From NCBI RefSeq assembly GCF_008704855.1, contig NZ_CP023691.1, positions 1,798,001 to 1,862,000 on the forward strand: DNA of 64,000 bases, written 5' to 3'. Shown piece after piece: positions 35,871-44,145 of the stretch (position 1 is its first letter; every line of letters starts with the position of its first letter). The position numbers and the translations under genes are program-made. A model generated the notes under the pieces. That model saw only the letters and a program-made list of their open reading frames with translations, was not told where the DNA came from and made no database searches. The stretch is from Streptomyces platensis (GTDB lineage Bacteria > Actinomycetota > Actinomycetes > Streptomycetales > Streptomycetaceae).

Positions 35871-36008
35871 TCAATCGTGGTGGAAGACCTCCCGCATCGG
35901 CGTCCACCACTCCCCCCGGTACGGCGCCCTCGGTCTGCTCCTGACACGGGCCGGCGAGCTGCCACCACCGCCGGACCACGGGGTCGGCGGCCATCTTGAC
36001 GGCACCCT
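35871..36008 (-). pseudogene. Remnant of an L-rhamnose mutarotase-like gene, frameshifted
   Basis: One frame reads VKMAADPVVRRWWQLAGPCQ and another reads GEWWTPMREVFHHD followed by TGA. Together they match the conserved C-terminus of L-rhamnose mutarotase-family proteins (DPVxxxWW...EVFHxD). The switch is explained by one extra base in the six-C run at 35912-35917. The N-terminal two thirds cannot be recognised in any frame upstream, so the gene is truncated as well. The family assignment is from memory of the motif. Confidence 0.6.
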
Positions 36009-36127
36009 GCCCCCACCACCCCGGTCGGCCCACCCCTCCTCCCCACCGATGTGAACTCCTCGCGCCACAGGAGGAGTTCGTTGACGGCCGCCCCTCGAAC
36101 GGCCTCCTGCTACCGCCCGGGCAAAGT

Positions 36128-36170
36128 GCGGCGGCGCCGCGCCCCTTCCGGAGGGGCACGGCGCCGCCGC
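36128..36170 (-). terminator. Strong hairpin, probable original terminator of the helicase gene
   Basis: GCGGCGGCGCCG (36128-36139) pairs with CGGCGCCGCCGC (36159-36170), with an inner GCCCCTT/AGGGGC stem. It is now separated from the helicase stop by the foldback element. Confidence 0.65.
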
Positions 36171-36178
36171 AGCTGCTA

Positions 36179-36353
36179 GGGCGTGTCCGCAAAGTCCCGT
36201 CGTCCGCCCGGAGGGCGGGGCTCGCGGCGTCTGGTGCGTGCGCTCGCAAGGCGGAGGGTCGTCCTCGTAGTGGGCCTACGTGGACGATCCCGACAACGCA
36301 GCGAGCGTGCGTGCCAGGCGTCGCGAGCCAGGCGGGACTTTGCGGACACGCCC
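36179..36353. repeat. MITE-like foldback element with TA target duplication
   Basis: The 175-bp element has 21-bp perfect terminal inverted repeats (GGGCGTGTCCGCAAAGTCCCG). Most of the interior is also self-complementary, for example GTAGTGGGCCTACGTGGACGA at the centre. It is flanked by CTA and TAG, consistent with a TA duplication at a CTAG target, as used by IS5-group transposases. It has no coding capacity. A shortened relative is at 59575-59641 and a divergent one at 43976-44063. Confidence 0.75.
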
Positions 36354-36378
36354 TAGAGCCGCGCTCGGCCCGTCGTGC

Positions 36379-39195
36379 TCAGCCCACCGACGAGTACGCC
36401 ACCACGCCGCGCAGCACCCCGTCCATGGCCTTGCGGGCCGTGCGGGCGACCGTGCCGCCGGGCGGGGCCGCGGCCGCGATCTGGCCGAGGACGTCGATCA
36501 GCTGCTTGCACCAGCGGACGAAGTCACCGGCGGGCATCTCGGCCTCGCGGAGCACCTCGTCGAGGCCGAAGCCGGAGGCCCAGCGGTAGGCGGCCCAGGC
36601 GAAGCCGAGGTCCGGCTCCCGCTGGCCGACGCCCTCCGCCTGGTTGATCTTGTGATCCTCCTCCAGCGCGTCCAGCCGGCCCCAGATGCGGACCATCTCG
36701 GCCAGTGCGTCCTTGGCCTTGCCGGCCGGCAGCTTGGGCGCCACCGCGTCATCCGCCTGCCGCGCCTCGTACACCAGCGCCGAGGCGCAGGCCGCCAGCT
36801 CGGCGGGGCCCAGCCCCTCCCAGACGCCCTCGCGCAGACACTCGCTCGCCAGCAGATCCAGCTCACCGTAGAGCCGGGCCAGCCGGCGGCCCTCGTCGGT
36901 GACGGTGTCGCCTTCGAGGTAGTCCAACTCGGTCAGCAGGGCACAGATCCGGTCGAAGGTACGGGCGATGGTGTTCGTCCGGCCTTCGATCCGGCGCTCC
37001 AACTGGCGGGTGTCGCGCAGCAGTCGCTGATAGCGCTCCGCCCAGCGGGCGTGGTCCTCCCGCTCGGCGCAGCCATGGCAGGGGTGCGCCCGGATCTCCG
37101 TACGCAGCCGGGCGATCTCACGGTCGTCGGCCGCCTCCGAACGGGGCTTGCGATGCCGCGACGGCACCATATGGCCGGCCTTCGTCCGCAACGCGGAGGC
37201 CAGATCGCGGCGCGACTGCGGGCTGCGGGCGTTGAACGACTTGGGGATCCGCATCCGGTCCAGCGCCTTGACCGGCACCGGGAAGTCGATCGAGGCCAGC
37301 CGCTTGACCTGCCGCTCGGCGGTCAGCACCAGCGGCCGCGGGCCGTCCTGCGCGTCGAAGCCGCGGTGGCCGTTCGTCCGCCCCGAGGGCATCCCGGGGT
37401 CGAGGACCAGTGCCAGGCCCGCGTACTTGCCGGTCGGCACATGGATGACATCGCCGGGCTTCAGCTTCTCCAGCGCCGCCGCGGCCGCCACCCGCCGCTG
37501 CGCCGCGCCCTGCTTGGCGAGCTCCGTCTCCCGGTCCTTCAACTGCCGCCGCAGCCGGGAGTACTCCTCGAAGTCGCCGAGGTGGCAGGTCATCGAGCCG
37601 CGGTAACCCTCCAGCCCCTCCTCGTTCTTCTGCACCTGCCGCGAGATCCCGACCACCGACTTGTCGGCCTGGAACTGCGCGAAGGACATCTCCAGCAGCT
37701 CCCGCGAACGGTGCCTGCCGAACTGCGAGACGAGGTTGACCGCCATGTTGTACGACGGCTTGAACGAGGACCGCAGCGGATAGGTACGCGTCCCGGCGAG
37801 CCCGGCCAGCGCGCCCGGATCCATCCCCCGCTGCCACAGCACCACCGCGTGGCCCTCGATGTCGATACCGCGGCGCCCGGCGCGGCCGGTCAGCTGGGTG
37901 TACTCGCCGGGGGTGATGTCGGCGTGCTGCTCACCGTTCCACTTCACCAGCTTTTCCAACACCACGGAGCGCGCAGGCATGTTGATGCCCAGCGCCAGCG
38001 TCTCGGTGGCGAAGACGGCCTTGACCAGACCCTTCAGGAACAGCTCCTCGACGACCTCCTTGAAGGTCGGCAGCATGCCGGCGTGGTGCGCGGCGATGCC
38101 CCGCTCCAGGCCCTCCAGCCACTCGAAGTAGCCGAGCACATGAAGATCGTCATCCGGAATCCCGGCCGTCCGCGCCTCCACTATGCGGCGGACCTGCTCG
38201 CGGCCCTCCTGGTCGTTGAGCCGCAGGCCCGAGGCCAGGCACTGCTGAACGGACGCCTCGCAGCCGGCCCGGCTGAAGATGAAGGTGATCGCGGGCAGCA
38301 GGCCCTCGCTGTCGAGACGGTCGATGACCTCGGGCCGGCTCGGCGTCCAGATACGCGCGCGCTGGCGCCGCTCACGCTCCCGGTCCGCCTCGCGCATATT
38401 GCGGCCCCGGCGCTTGTCCCGCCCGAACGTCGGCCGGCTGTTCTCCATCCGCGCCAGCCGCTCCAGATCGGGATTGACCTCACGGCGGCCGCCGCGCTGC
38501 CCGTCCCGCTCCTCGAACAGGTCATATATCCGGCGCCCCGCGAGGACGTGCTGCCACAGCGGCACCGGCCGGTGCTCGGAGACGATCACGGCGGTGTCGC
38601 CACGCACCGTGTCCAGCCAGTCGCCGAACTCCTCGGCGTTGGAGACCGTCGCCGACAGTGACACCAGCGTCACCGACTCGGGAAGATGGATGATCACCTC
38701 TTCCCAGACGGCGCCACGGAAGCGGTCGGAGAGGTAGTGCACCTCGTCCATGACCACATAGCCGAGGCCGACCAGCGACTGCGATCCGGAATAGAGCATG
38801 TTCCGCAGCACCTCGGTGGTCATCACGACCACCGGAGCCTCGGAGTTGACGCTGTTGTCGCCGGTCAGCAGTCCGACCTTCTCGGCACCGTAACGCCGGA
38901 CCAGATCCTGGTACTTCTGGTTGGACAGCGCCTTGATGGGCGTGGTGTAGAAGCATTTTCGGCCCTGCTCCAGGGCCAGGTGGACGGCGAATTCGCCGAC
39001 GATCGTCTTACCGGATCCAGTAGGAGCCGCGACCAGTACGCCCTGGCCGGCCTCCAGGGCCCGACACGCCTCGATCTGGAACGGATCCAGCCCGAAGTCG
39101 TACATTTCACGGAAAGGGGCGAGTGCGGTGGCCTGCTCGGCCGCCCGGAGCTTGGCGGCGGCATAGCGCTCAGCAGGGGACATGTCCTCGGTCAT
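36379..39195 (-). CDS. helY: DEAD/DEAH-box RNA helicase, HelY/Mtr4-like
   Basis: The 938-aa superfamily 2 helicase has motif I AAPTGSGKTIVGEF, motif Ia TTPIKALSNQKY, motif II MDEVHYLSDRFRG (DEVH), motif III SLSATVSN, motif V ETLALGINMPARSVV and motif VI QLTGRAGRRGID. A C-terminal DSHCT-type domain of about 150 aa is present. A central segment holds CHGCAEREDHARWAERY. It is related to the exosome helicase Mtr4/Ski2 and to mycobacterial HelY, and probably remodels RNA. The ATG at 39195 (MTEDMSPAERYAAAKL) is preferred; ATG 39183 is in frame. The upstream open frame is not coding-like. Confidence 0.93.
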   Translation of the reverse strand: MTEDMSPAERYAAAKLRAAEQATALAPFREMYDFGLDPFQIEACRALEAGQGVLVAAPTGSGKTIVGEFAVHLALEQGRKCFYTTPIKALSNQKYQDLVRRYGAEKVGLLTGDNSVNSEAPVVVMTTEVLRNMLYSGSQSLVGLGYVVMDEVHYLSDRFRGAVWEEVIIHLPESVTLVSLSATVSNAEEFGDWLDTVRGDTAVIVSEHRPVPLWQHVLAGRRIYDLFEERDGQRGGRREVNPDLERLARMENSRPTFGRDKRRGRNMREADRERERRQRARIWTPSRPEVIDRLDSEGLLPAITFIFSRAGCEASVQQCLASGLRLNDQEGREQVRRIVEARTAGIPDDDLHVLGYFEWLEGLERGIAAHHAGMLPTFKEVVEELFLKGLVKAVFATETLALGINMPARSVVLEKLVKWNGEQHADITPGEYTQLTGRAGRRGIDIEGHAVVLWQRGMDPGALAGLAGTRTYPLRSSFKPSYNMAVNLVSQFGRHRSRELLEMSFAQFQADKSVVGISRQVQKNEEGLEGYRGSMTCHLGDFEEYSRLRRQLKDRETELAKQGAAQRRVAAAAALEKLKPGDVIHVPTGKYAGLALVLDPGMPSGRTNGHRGFDAQDGPRPLVLTAERQVKRLASIDFPVPVKALDRMRIPKSFNARSPQSRRDLASALRTKAGHMVPSRHRKPRSEAADDREIARLRTEIRAHPCHGCAEREDHARWAERYQRLLRDTRQLERRIEGRTNTIARTFDRICALLTELDYLEGDTVTDEGRRLARLYGELDLLASECLREGVWEGLGPAELAACASALVYEARQADDAVAPKLPAGKAKDALAEMVRIWGRLDALEEDHKINQAEGVGQREPDLGFAWAAYRWASGFGLDEVLREAEMPAGDFVRWCKQLIDVLGQIAAAAPPGGTVARTARKAMDGVLRGVVAYSSVG

Positions 39196-39295
39196 CGTGC
39201 TTACGAGCCTACCGGCCACCTCTGACAACGACCCGATCTTTATGGCGGCCTTTGCCGGTGGCTGGTCGCCGGTTCGCCTACGGCGGGTGGGTGGC

Positions 39296-39710
39296 GGGTC
39301 GGAGGGGACGCCCGGTACCCCGTCCTCGGCGCGGGCGGCCCTGGTCCCGGAGGTAAGGCACCCCGGCGTTCGCTCCGGTCCTGCGGGCGGGGCACCGGAC
39401 ATCCCCTCCGACCACCGTCCGTACGCGGCCAACCCGCCGTACGGATCACCGTTACGGCAAGGCAGCGGCACCTCTTGGCAGGCAACTGGTCCCCGCAGCT
39501 TGGGCGCGGCCCGAGATGGGGTCTGTGACGGACGGTGCCACCGGGCCGCAGTCGGCAACGGGGGACGGTCGGAGGGCATGTACCGGGGCCCGCCCGCAGG
39601 ACCGGAGCAAACACCGGGGCAATCAAACGAACGCACCCGCGTCGCCCGCGCCGTGGGGGCACCTCCCGGCCGGAGGCTGGGGGAGGGCCCCGGTGCGTCC
39701 CCTCCGACCC
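39296..39710. repeat. Four alternating inverted copies of a GGTCGGAGGGGA motif
   Basis: Copies are at 39296-39320 (plus), 39392-39417 (minus), 39567-39590 (plus) and 39687-39710 (minus). The core is GGTCGGAGGG(G)AyG followed by CCGG. The second and third copies lie within longer arms of about 48 bp that include CTGCGGGCGGG and CTCCGGTCC, so they can fold into a large cruciform. Confidence 0.7.
39656..39685. repeat. GGGGGCACCTCCC-type dispersed repeat
   Basis: GGGGGCACCTCCCGGCCGGA followed by GGCTGGGGGA. From memory this is a common Streptomyces intergenic repeat. A similar copy lies at 50552-50583. Confidence 0.55.
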
Positions 39711-39794
39711 CCGCGGCAACCACGCAACCCGCAACGACGCCAGCCCAAACGCACCCGCACCGAAAGCACATGACGGATCGGCCGCGCCACCGAA

Positions 39795-39839
39795 GGGGCG
39801 CGAGGAACTGCGCGCCCAGCCACAACCCACCCGCAGCCG
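39795..39839. repeat. GGGGCGCGAGGAACTGCGCG-type dispersed repeat
   Basis: It starts GGGGCGCGAGGAACTGCGCG and ends with CCAGCCACAACCCACCCGCA. From memory this resembles one of the most abundant short repeats of Streptomyces genomes. It sits about 35 bp beyond the tatC stop. Confidence 0.55.
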
Positions 39840-39874
39840 AACTACAAGCGCCGACTACCCCAAGTCACAACCCG

Positions 39875-40834
39875 TCACGTGAAGTCGTCGTACCCATCAC
39901 GACGCCCCGCATCCCTCTCGCCCGCCTCACCACTCGCCTGCTCCGGCAGCATCCGCCCGGAGGCAACCGGCTCGATCTCCCCGACCTCGCCGGGCGTCAG
40001 ATCGAGCTCCGAGGCCTCGTCATCGCTCAGCCCCGCATCCGGGTTGCCGATCTTGCGGCGACGGTCGTTGAAGAGGCAGATGCCGGTGGCACCGAAGTAC
40101 AGCACCACGATCGGAGCGGCCAGCAGCCCCATGGTCAGCGGGTCACCGGTCGGCGTGGCGAGGGCCGCGAACACCGTGATGCCGAGCACCATGAACCGCC
40201 ACCAGCTCATGATCCGGCGGCCGGTGAGCACCCCGCCGAAGTTGAGCAGCACCAGGAGGAGCGGCAGCTCGAAGGCGAGGCCGAAGACCAGCACCATGCG
40301 CGTGACGATGTCGAAGAACTCGTCGGCGGGGAAGAGGTTGCCCCAGTTCTCGGGGGTCAGTCCGACCAGCGCACCCGCCGTGGTCGGCAGGACCGCGTAG
40401 GCGAGGTACGCGCCGCCCAGGAAGAGCGGGACACCGGCACCGACGAAGCCGAGTGCGTACTTCTTCTCGTGACGGTGCAGCCCCGGTGCGAGGAAGGCCC
40501 AGAGCTGGTAGAGCCACACCGGGGTGGCGAAGGCGACGCCGGTGGTGAGGGACACCTTCAGCATGATCGTGAACGGTGAGAGCAGACCGTTGGCGACGAT
40601 CTGGGCACAGGGGTGGTCGCGCGGAACGGACTGGCCCTTGGGACAGCCGACCGATGCGATGACCGGGCCCGTGACGAAGTCGGCGATCGCGTTGTACTGC
40701 CACATCGCGACGACAGTGATGACCATGATGGCCAGCACCGATTTCAGCAGCCGGTTACGCAGCTCACGCAGATGCGCCGCGAGCGGCATCCGCCCCTCGG
40801 GGTCCTTCTCCTGCTTGCGGGCAGACTTGAGCAA
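39875..40834 (-). CDS. tatC: Twin-arginine translocase subunit TatC
   Basis: The 319-aa protein has six transmembrane helices. Family signatures are MPLAAHLRELRNRLLKS at the N-terminus, FLAPGLHRHEKKYALGF, FGLAFELPLLLVLLNF and ATPTGDPLTMGLLAAPIVVLY. The C-terminal 65 residues are an acidic cytoplasmic tail typical of Streptomyces. TatC binds twin-arginine signal peptides and recruits TatA to export folded proteins. The start is TTG at 40834 with GAGGAAG upstream. The gene follows tatA by 63 bp; tatB is not in this window. Confidence 0.97.
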   Translation of the reverse strand: MLKSARKQEKDPEGRMPLAAHLRELRNRLLKSVLAIMVITVVAMWQYNAIADFVTGPVIASVGCPKGQSVPRDHPCAQIVANGLLSPFTIMLKVSLTTGVAFATPVWLYQLWAFLAPGLHRHEKKYALGFVGAGVPLFLGGAYLAYAVLPTTAGALVGLTPENWGNLFPADEFFDIVTRMVLVFGLAFELPLLLVLLNFGGVLTGRRIMSWWRFMVLGITVFAALATPTGDPLTMGLLAAPIVVLYFGATGICLFNDRRRKIGNPDAGLSDDEASELDLTPGEVGEIEPVASGRMLPEQASGEAGERDAGRRDGYDDFT

Positions 40835-40897
40835 CCCACTTCCTCGTCTCGTACATCAGCCGCCGCCGACCGGGCCGGGGCGACTGGATCGGATCGG

Positions 40898-41197
40898 TCA
40901 GCTCTGGTTGGTGCGGTTCGGCTCGGCCACGGGGCGCGAGCTGCTCACATCACCGGGAGCCGCCTGAATCGTACGAGGGGCCTGCTGAGCAGCATCGGCG
41001 GATGCCTCGGAGGAGGTGCCGGAGGTGGCGCCGCCGTCCGCGTCGCCCTCCTTCTTCATCGCCTTGGCCTCGCTCTTGAGGATGCGAGCGGACTTCCCGA
41101 GCGAACGCGCCATGTCCGGAAGCTTCTTCGCACCGAACAGCAGCACAATGACGACGAGGATCAGAATGATCTCGGGGGCCCTCAAGTTGCTCAACAT
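40898..41197 (-). CDS. tatA: Twin-arginine translocase subunit TatA
   Basis: The 99-aa protein has one N-terminal membrane helix ([20 protein letters not shown]) with the FGxxKLP hinge, an amphipathic helix ([19 protein letters not shown]) and a hydrophilic tail. It oligomerises into the Tat pore. It heads the tatA-tatC pair. Confidence 0.97.
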   Translation of the reverse strand: MLSNLRAPEIILILVVIVLLFGAKKLPDMARSLGKSARILKSEAKAMKKEGDADGGATSGTSSEASADAAQQAPRTIQAAPGDVSSSRPVAEPNRTNQS

Positions 41198-41423
41198 CTG
41201 CGACTACCTTCTCGCCGGGGCGGCGTCTGCTGTGGTGCCTGCCGAATGGGGTCGGACTGGCGTCCTGGTGCTGGCTCGCTCGATCGTAACGTTCGGTGGT
41301 GAACGCCGGGCAATGCCCGTGCGTCTTCCGAATTGCCTCGACCTCCGCGGGCTGTGAACCGCAGAGGGAAGCCTACCCTTCTGCTCTCCGGCGGAGCAGG
41401 GCACGCATCCGGACGGCGACATC

Positions 41424-41627
41424 TCAGTCCCGGCCTGCCTCGTGCATCCGGGACGCCAGCGGCACCGCCGCCCGCTCCAGGTCCTCGCTGGCCCGCTGGA
41501 TCCGCTCCGAGGTGGCCCCGACCTGGCGGGCCAGCCGTCGCACTTCGACGAAGACGCGGACGGCGAGGACGCCGAGCACGGCGAGCCCGGCGAAGCCGAG
41601 GGCGATTGCGATCATGGGCCAGAGCAT
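41424..41627 (-). CDS. Small membrane protein of unknown function
   Basis: The 67-aa protein has one N-terminal helix (MIAIALGFAGLAVLGVLAV) followed by an amphipathic helix (VEVRRLARQVGATSERIQRA) resembling a DUF948-like coiled coil. It stands upstream of tatA on the same strand, between the zinc-ribbon gene and tatA. It is probably real because the codon bias and the position are typical. No function is assigned. Confidence 0.65.
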   Translation of the reverse strand: MLWPMIAIALGFAGLAVLGVLAVRVFVEVRRLARQVGATSERIQRASEDLERAAVPLASRMHEAGRD

Positions 41628-41643
41628 GGGACGAGCCTAACGG

Positions 41644-41892
41644 TCAGCCCGTGTGCAGCCGCAGCGTGCGGACGCCGCCGCCGGTGAGCAGCTCGATGAT
41701 CCGCTCGCCGGCCGGTTTGCGCACCGCGCGGCGGCAGTCGGGGCAGGTGAAGGAGTAGAAGGTGGTGCGGCTGCTGGCGCCGATCGCCAGCCGGAACGCG
41801 TCCGAGGCCAGTTCGAAGCGGCCCCGGCAGTCCGGGCAGGCTGCCTTGTAGAGCACCGGCGCGGGCCGGCCCGGCAAGGTGGTGGTCACCAT
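41644..41892 (-). CDS. Small zinc-ribbon protein
   Basis: The 82-aa protein has two CPDC motifs about 35 residues apart (AACPDCRGRFEL and FTCPDCRRAVRK), forming a probable four-Cys zinc ribbon. The C-terminus is IIELLTGGGVRTLRLHTG. The ATG at 41892 is chosen because GGAGG lies 6 nt upstream; an ATG at 41898 is adjacent to that site. It is downstream of pafC on the same strand and the function is unknown. Confidence 0.75.
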   Translation of the reverse strand: MVTTTLPGRPAPVLYKAACPDCRGRFELASDAFRLAIGASSRTTFYSFTCPDCRRAVRKPAGERIIELLTGGGVRTLRLHTG

Positions 41893-41965
41893 CGTCATCC
41901 TCCGCTGCCTCGTCCTTCGCCCCGCGCCGCACGGCGTGCCCGGCCCGCCGTCCGGTCCGCCGCGC

Positions 41966-42916
41966 TCACTCGCCGTACGCCGCGAGGGCCTGCTCGGCGG
42001 CCTGCCGCGCGCTGTCGGCCAGGACCTGCGGCGCCACGATCCGGCCGTCCCGGCCCAGCCGCAGGGCCAGCCGCCGCAGCGAGGCCGGGTCGGGGGTGCG
42101 CAGGGTGATGCGCAGCCCGCCGTCGGGCAGCTCCTCGGCGCTGTCGTGCGGGTAGTACTCGGCGACCCAGCGGCCGCCGGGCCCGACCTCGATGGAGACC
42201 TCGGGGTCCTCGGCCGCGGGCTGCACCAGGCCCTCCGACAGATCACGCAGCTCGACCGGGGGCGGGTCGGCGGGGGCGTCCAGCAGCTTGATCTCGGCGA
42301 CCCGGTCGAGCCGGAAGGTGCGCCGGGCTTCCGAGAGCCGGCACCAGGCCTCCATATAGGTGTGGCCGACGGCGAAGAGCCGGATCGGGTCCACCTCGCG
42401 CTCGGTCAGCTCGTCGCGGGCCGGGGAGTAGTAGCGCAGCCACAGCCGGCGCCGCTCGGCGATGGCACGGTCCACGTCGGCGAACACGCCGCCCTCGGAT
42501 TCGAAGGTCACCGAGAGCCGGGAGCTGGCGCCGGCCGCCTCACCGGCCGCCGCCTCCAGCTTGGCGGTGGCGCGCAGCAGCGCCTGCCGGTCGCCCTCGC
42601 GCAGTCCGGGCAGGGTGGCCACCGCGCGGGCCGCGACCAGCAGCGCGGTCGCCTCGTCGGCGGCCAGCCGCAGCGGCTCGGCGACATCGTCGGGGTTGTG
42701 CCACCAGATGCGGTCGCCGTCGGTGTCGATGTCCAGGAGGTCGCCGCCGCGGAAGCTCGTCCCGCACATCGGCAGCACGTCGAGGTCGGCGATCAGCTCG
42801 TCCTCGGTGATGCCGAAGGCGCGGGCGACGTCCCCGACGCGGGCGCCGGGACGCTCACGCAGGTAGGTCACCAGGGACAGCATCCGGCGGGTCTGGTCGA
42901 TGGCGTTCGTCGCCAT
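41966..42916 (-). CDS. pafC: WYL-domain regulator PafC
   Basis: The 316-aa protein has an N-terminal winged HTH (about 1-70: MLSLVTYLRERPGARVGDVARAFGITEDELIADLDVL), a WYL domain (LWLRYYSPARDELTEREVDP, AWCRLSEARRTFRLDRV) and a C-terminal WCX extension. With PafB it forms the activator of DNA-damage genes described in mycobacteria, where both are encoded beside pafA. The ATG at 42916 is 16 bp after the pafB stop, so the genes form an operon. The ligand that activates the WYL domain is thought to be single-stranded nucleic acid. Confidence 0.95.
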   Translation of the reverse strand: MATNAIDQTRRMLSLVTYLRERPGARVGDVARAFGITEDELIADLDVLPMCGTSFRGGDLLDIDTDGDRIWWHNPDDVAEPLRLAADEATALLVAARAVATLPGLREGDRQALLRATAKLEAAAGEAAGASSRLSVTFESEGGVFADVDRAIAERRRLWLRYYSPARDELTEREVDPIRLFAVGHTYMEAWCRLSEARRTFRLDRVAEIKLLDAPADPPPVELRDLSEGLVQPAAEDPEVSIEVGPGGRWVAEYYPHDSAEELPDGGLRITLRTPDPASLRRLALRLGRDGRIVAPQVLADSARQAAEQALAAYGE

Positions 42917-42932
42917 GGGTCTCGTATCCCTC

Positions 42933-43901
42933 TCAGCCCTTGGCCACGGCACGCAGCCGGTCGATGACATCGGCGCGCAGCTCCGCGGGTTCCAGGACGA
43001 CCACGTCGGGGCCGAACTCCACGAGCCAGGCGTCGAGTCCGTGCCCGTTGGGGATCTCCAGCTCGTCCCAGCCGTCGCCCAGCTCGCGGACGGTGAGCGC
43101 GCGGGCGCGCAGCGGGTACCCGTGCTCAGCGCGCAGCTTGATCGTGGCGGTGCCGGTGGCGGTCTCGCCGGCCCAGCTCTCGACGGTATTGCGGACGGTG
43201 ACATGATCGGGCACCGGCGCGGTGAACGCCCCCTGCCGGGAACGGACCTTGCCGGTGATCCGGGAGAGCCGGAAGACCCGCTCGGCCTGGCGCTCACGGT
43301 CCCAGCCGGCGACGTACCAGTGGCCCCGCCAGCATTCGAGGATCCAGGGTTCGACCTGCCGCTGCTCGGGGTGGGCGGCATTCGACTTGCGGTAGTCGAA
43401 GACGACCGGGCGACGGTCGCGGCAGGCCAGCATCAGTGGCTCGAAGGCGGCCTCATGGGCGGGGATCCGGGGCTCCAGCGCGCTGTGCGGCTGTCCGGCG
43501 TCGTAGTCGGCACCGTCCCCGGCCAGCGGCATTCCGGCCGCGCGCAGCTTCTGGAGCGCGCCGCTGGCGGCGCCCGCCAGCCGGGCCTGCTGCCAGATCT
43601 TGGCGGCGAGCCCCAGGGCAGCGGCCTCCTCGGCGTCCAGCGTGATCGGGGGCAGACGGTTGCTGTCGCGGCGGGCGAGATAGCCGATGTCGCCCTCGAT
43701 GCCCTCGACGGTCTCGATGACCAGGCCCAGCTCGCGCAGATCGTCCTTGTCCCGCTCGAACATGCGGTTGAACGAGTCGTCGCTGCTCGCCTCGATATAG
43801 GCCTCGATGGAGGACCGCAGTTCACGTTTGGTCAGCGGGCGTCGCGTCCCCAGCAGGCACAGCGCCAGATTCATCAGCCGCTCGGCCTTGGCAATGGCCA
43901 T
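42933..43901 (-). CDS. pafB: WYL-domain regulator PafB
   Basis: The 322-aa paralogue of PafC has an HTH (about 1-70: KAERLMNLALCLLGTRRPLTKRELR, FNRMFERDKDDLRELGL), a WYL domain (VVFDYRKSNAAHPEQRQVEP, WYVAGWDRERQAERVFRLSRI) and WCX. It binds DNA with PafC as a heterodimer. The ATG at 43901 has GAAAGGGC upstream. A foldback repeat and a terminator lie between this gene and the FKBP gene. Confidence 0.95.
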   Translation of the reverse strand: MAIAKAERLMNLALCLLGTRRPLTKRELRSSIEAYIEASSDDSFNRMFERDKDDLRELGLVIETVEGIEGDIGYLARRDSNRLPPITLDAEEAAALGLAAKIWQQARLAGAASGALQKLRAAGMPLAGDGADYDAGQPHSALEPRIPAHEAAFEPLMLACRDRRPVVFDYRKSNAAHPEQRQVEPWILECWRGHWYVAGWDRERQAERVFRLSRITGKVRSRQGAFTAPVPDHVTVRNTVESWAGETATGTATIKLRAEHGYPLRARALTVRELGDGWDELEIPNGHGLDAWLVEFGPDVVVLEPAELRADVIDRLRAVAKG

Positions 43902-43975
43902 CGACGCCCTTTCTCGTTTGAACTTCCGATCGTTGACCGTACCGCTCGCGGTGGTCAGGGCAAAAGCCGGACGGG

Positions 43976-44063
43976 AAAGCCCCCGCTCCCTTCGTCCGCC
44001 CGACGGGCGGGGCCGGCGGCGTCCGGGTGCCAGAGGCCGCCGGCCGGAAGGAAGTGGGGGCTT
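43976..44063. repeat. Foldback repeat related to the 36179 element
   Basis: AAAGCCCCCGCTCCCTTC at the left faces GAAGGAAGTGGGGGCTT at the right, and GGCCGGCGGC/GCCGCCGGCC forms an inner stem. The internal TCGTCCGCCCG-N2-GGGCGGGGC matches the left half of the 36179-36353 element. It lies 75 bp upstream of pafB, between pafB and the FKBP terminator. Confidence 0.5.
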
Positions 44064-44069
44064 ACTCGT

Positions 44070-44104
44070 CCGGGGGCCCGTGCCATCACGGCACGGGCCC
44101 CCGG
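44070..44104 (-). terminator. Hairpin terminator after the FKBP gene
   Basis: CCGGGGGCCCGTGCC (44070-44084) pairs perfectly with 44090-44104 around ATCAC. It lies 42 bp beyond the isomerase stop, without a T-tract. Confidence 0.7.
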
Positions 44105-44145
44105 TCACGTCAGCAGCGGTCGCGCAGGGCGACCGGCACCTGGTC

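Larger units (their letters stand above)
35798..36378. other. Gap with pseudogene remnant, terminator and foldback element
   Basis: This 581-base region between the VOC start and the helicase end holds, in order, a frameshifted mutarotase-like remnant (35871-36008), a strong hairpin (36128-36170) and a MITE-like foldback (36179-36353). No intact gene is seen. Confidence 0.7.
39196..39874. other. Repeat-filled intergenic region between tatC and helY
   Basis: No gene is supported in these 679 bases. They hold four alternating copies of a 24-27 bp motif (39296-39710), a GGGGGCACCTCCC-type repeat (39656-39685) and a GGGGCGCGAGGAACTGCGCG-type repeat (39795-39839). The helicase promoter must lie at the right-hand end of the gap nearest 39196. 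Confidence 0.7.

Noticed and set aside
35794-36249. A 151-residue open frame upstream of the VOC gene
   Set aside because: Only a short stretch resembles a protein (the mutarotase remnant), and it must change frame. The remainder crosses a terminator and the foldback element.
36280-38661. 793-codon plus-strand frame opposite helY
   Set aside because: Antisense shadow; starts inside the foldback element.
39240-39830. Open frames in the helY-tatC gap
   Set aside because: They run through inverted repeats with translations rich in Arg, Pro and Gly and no family resemblance.
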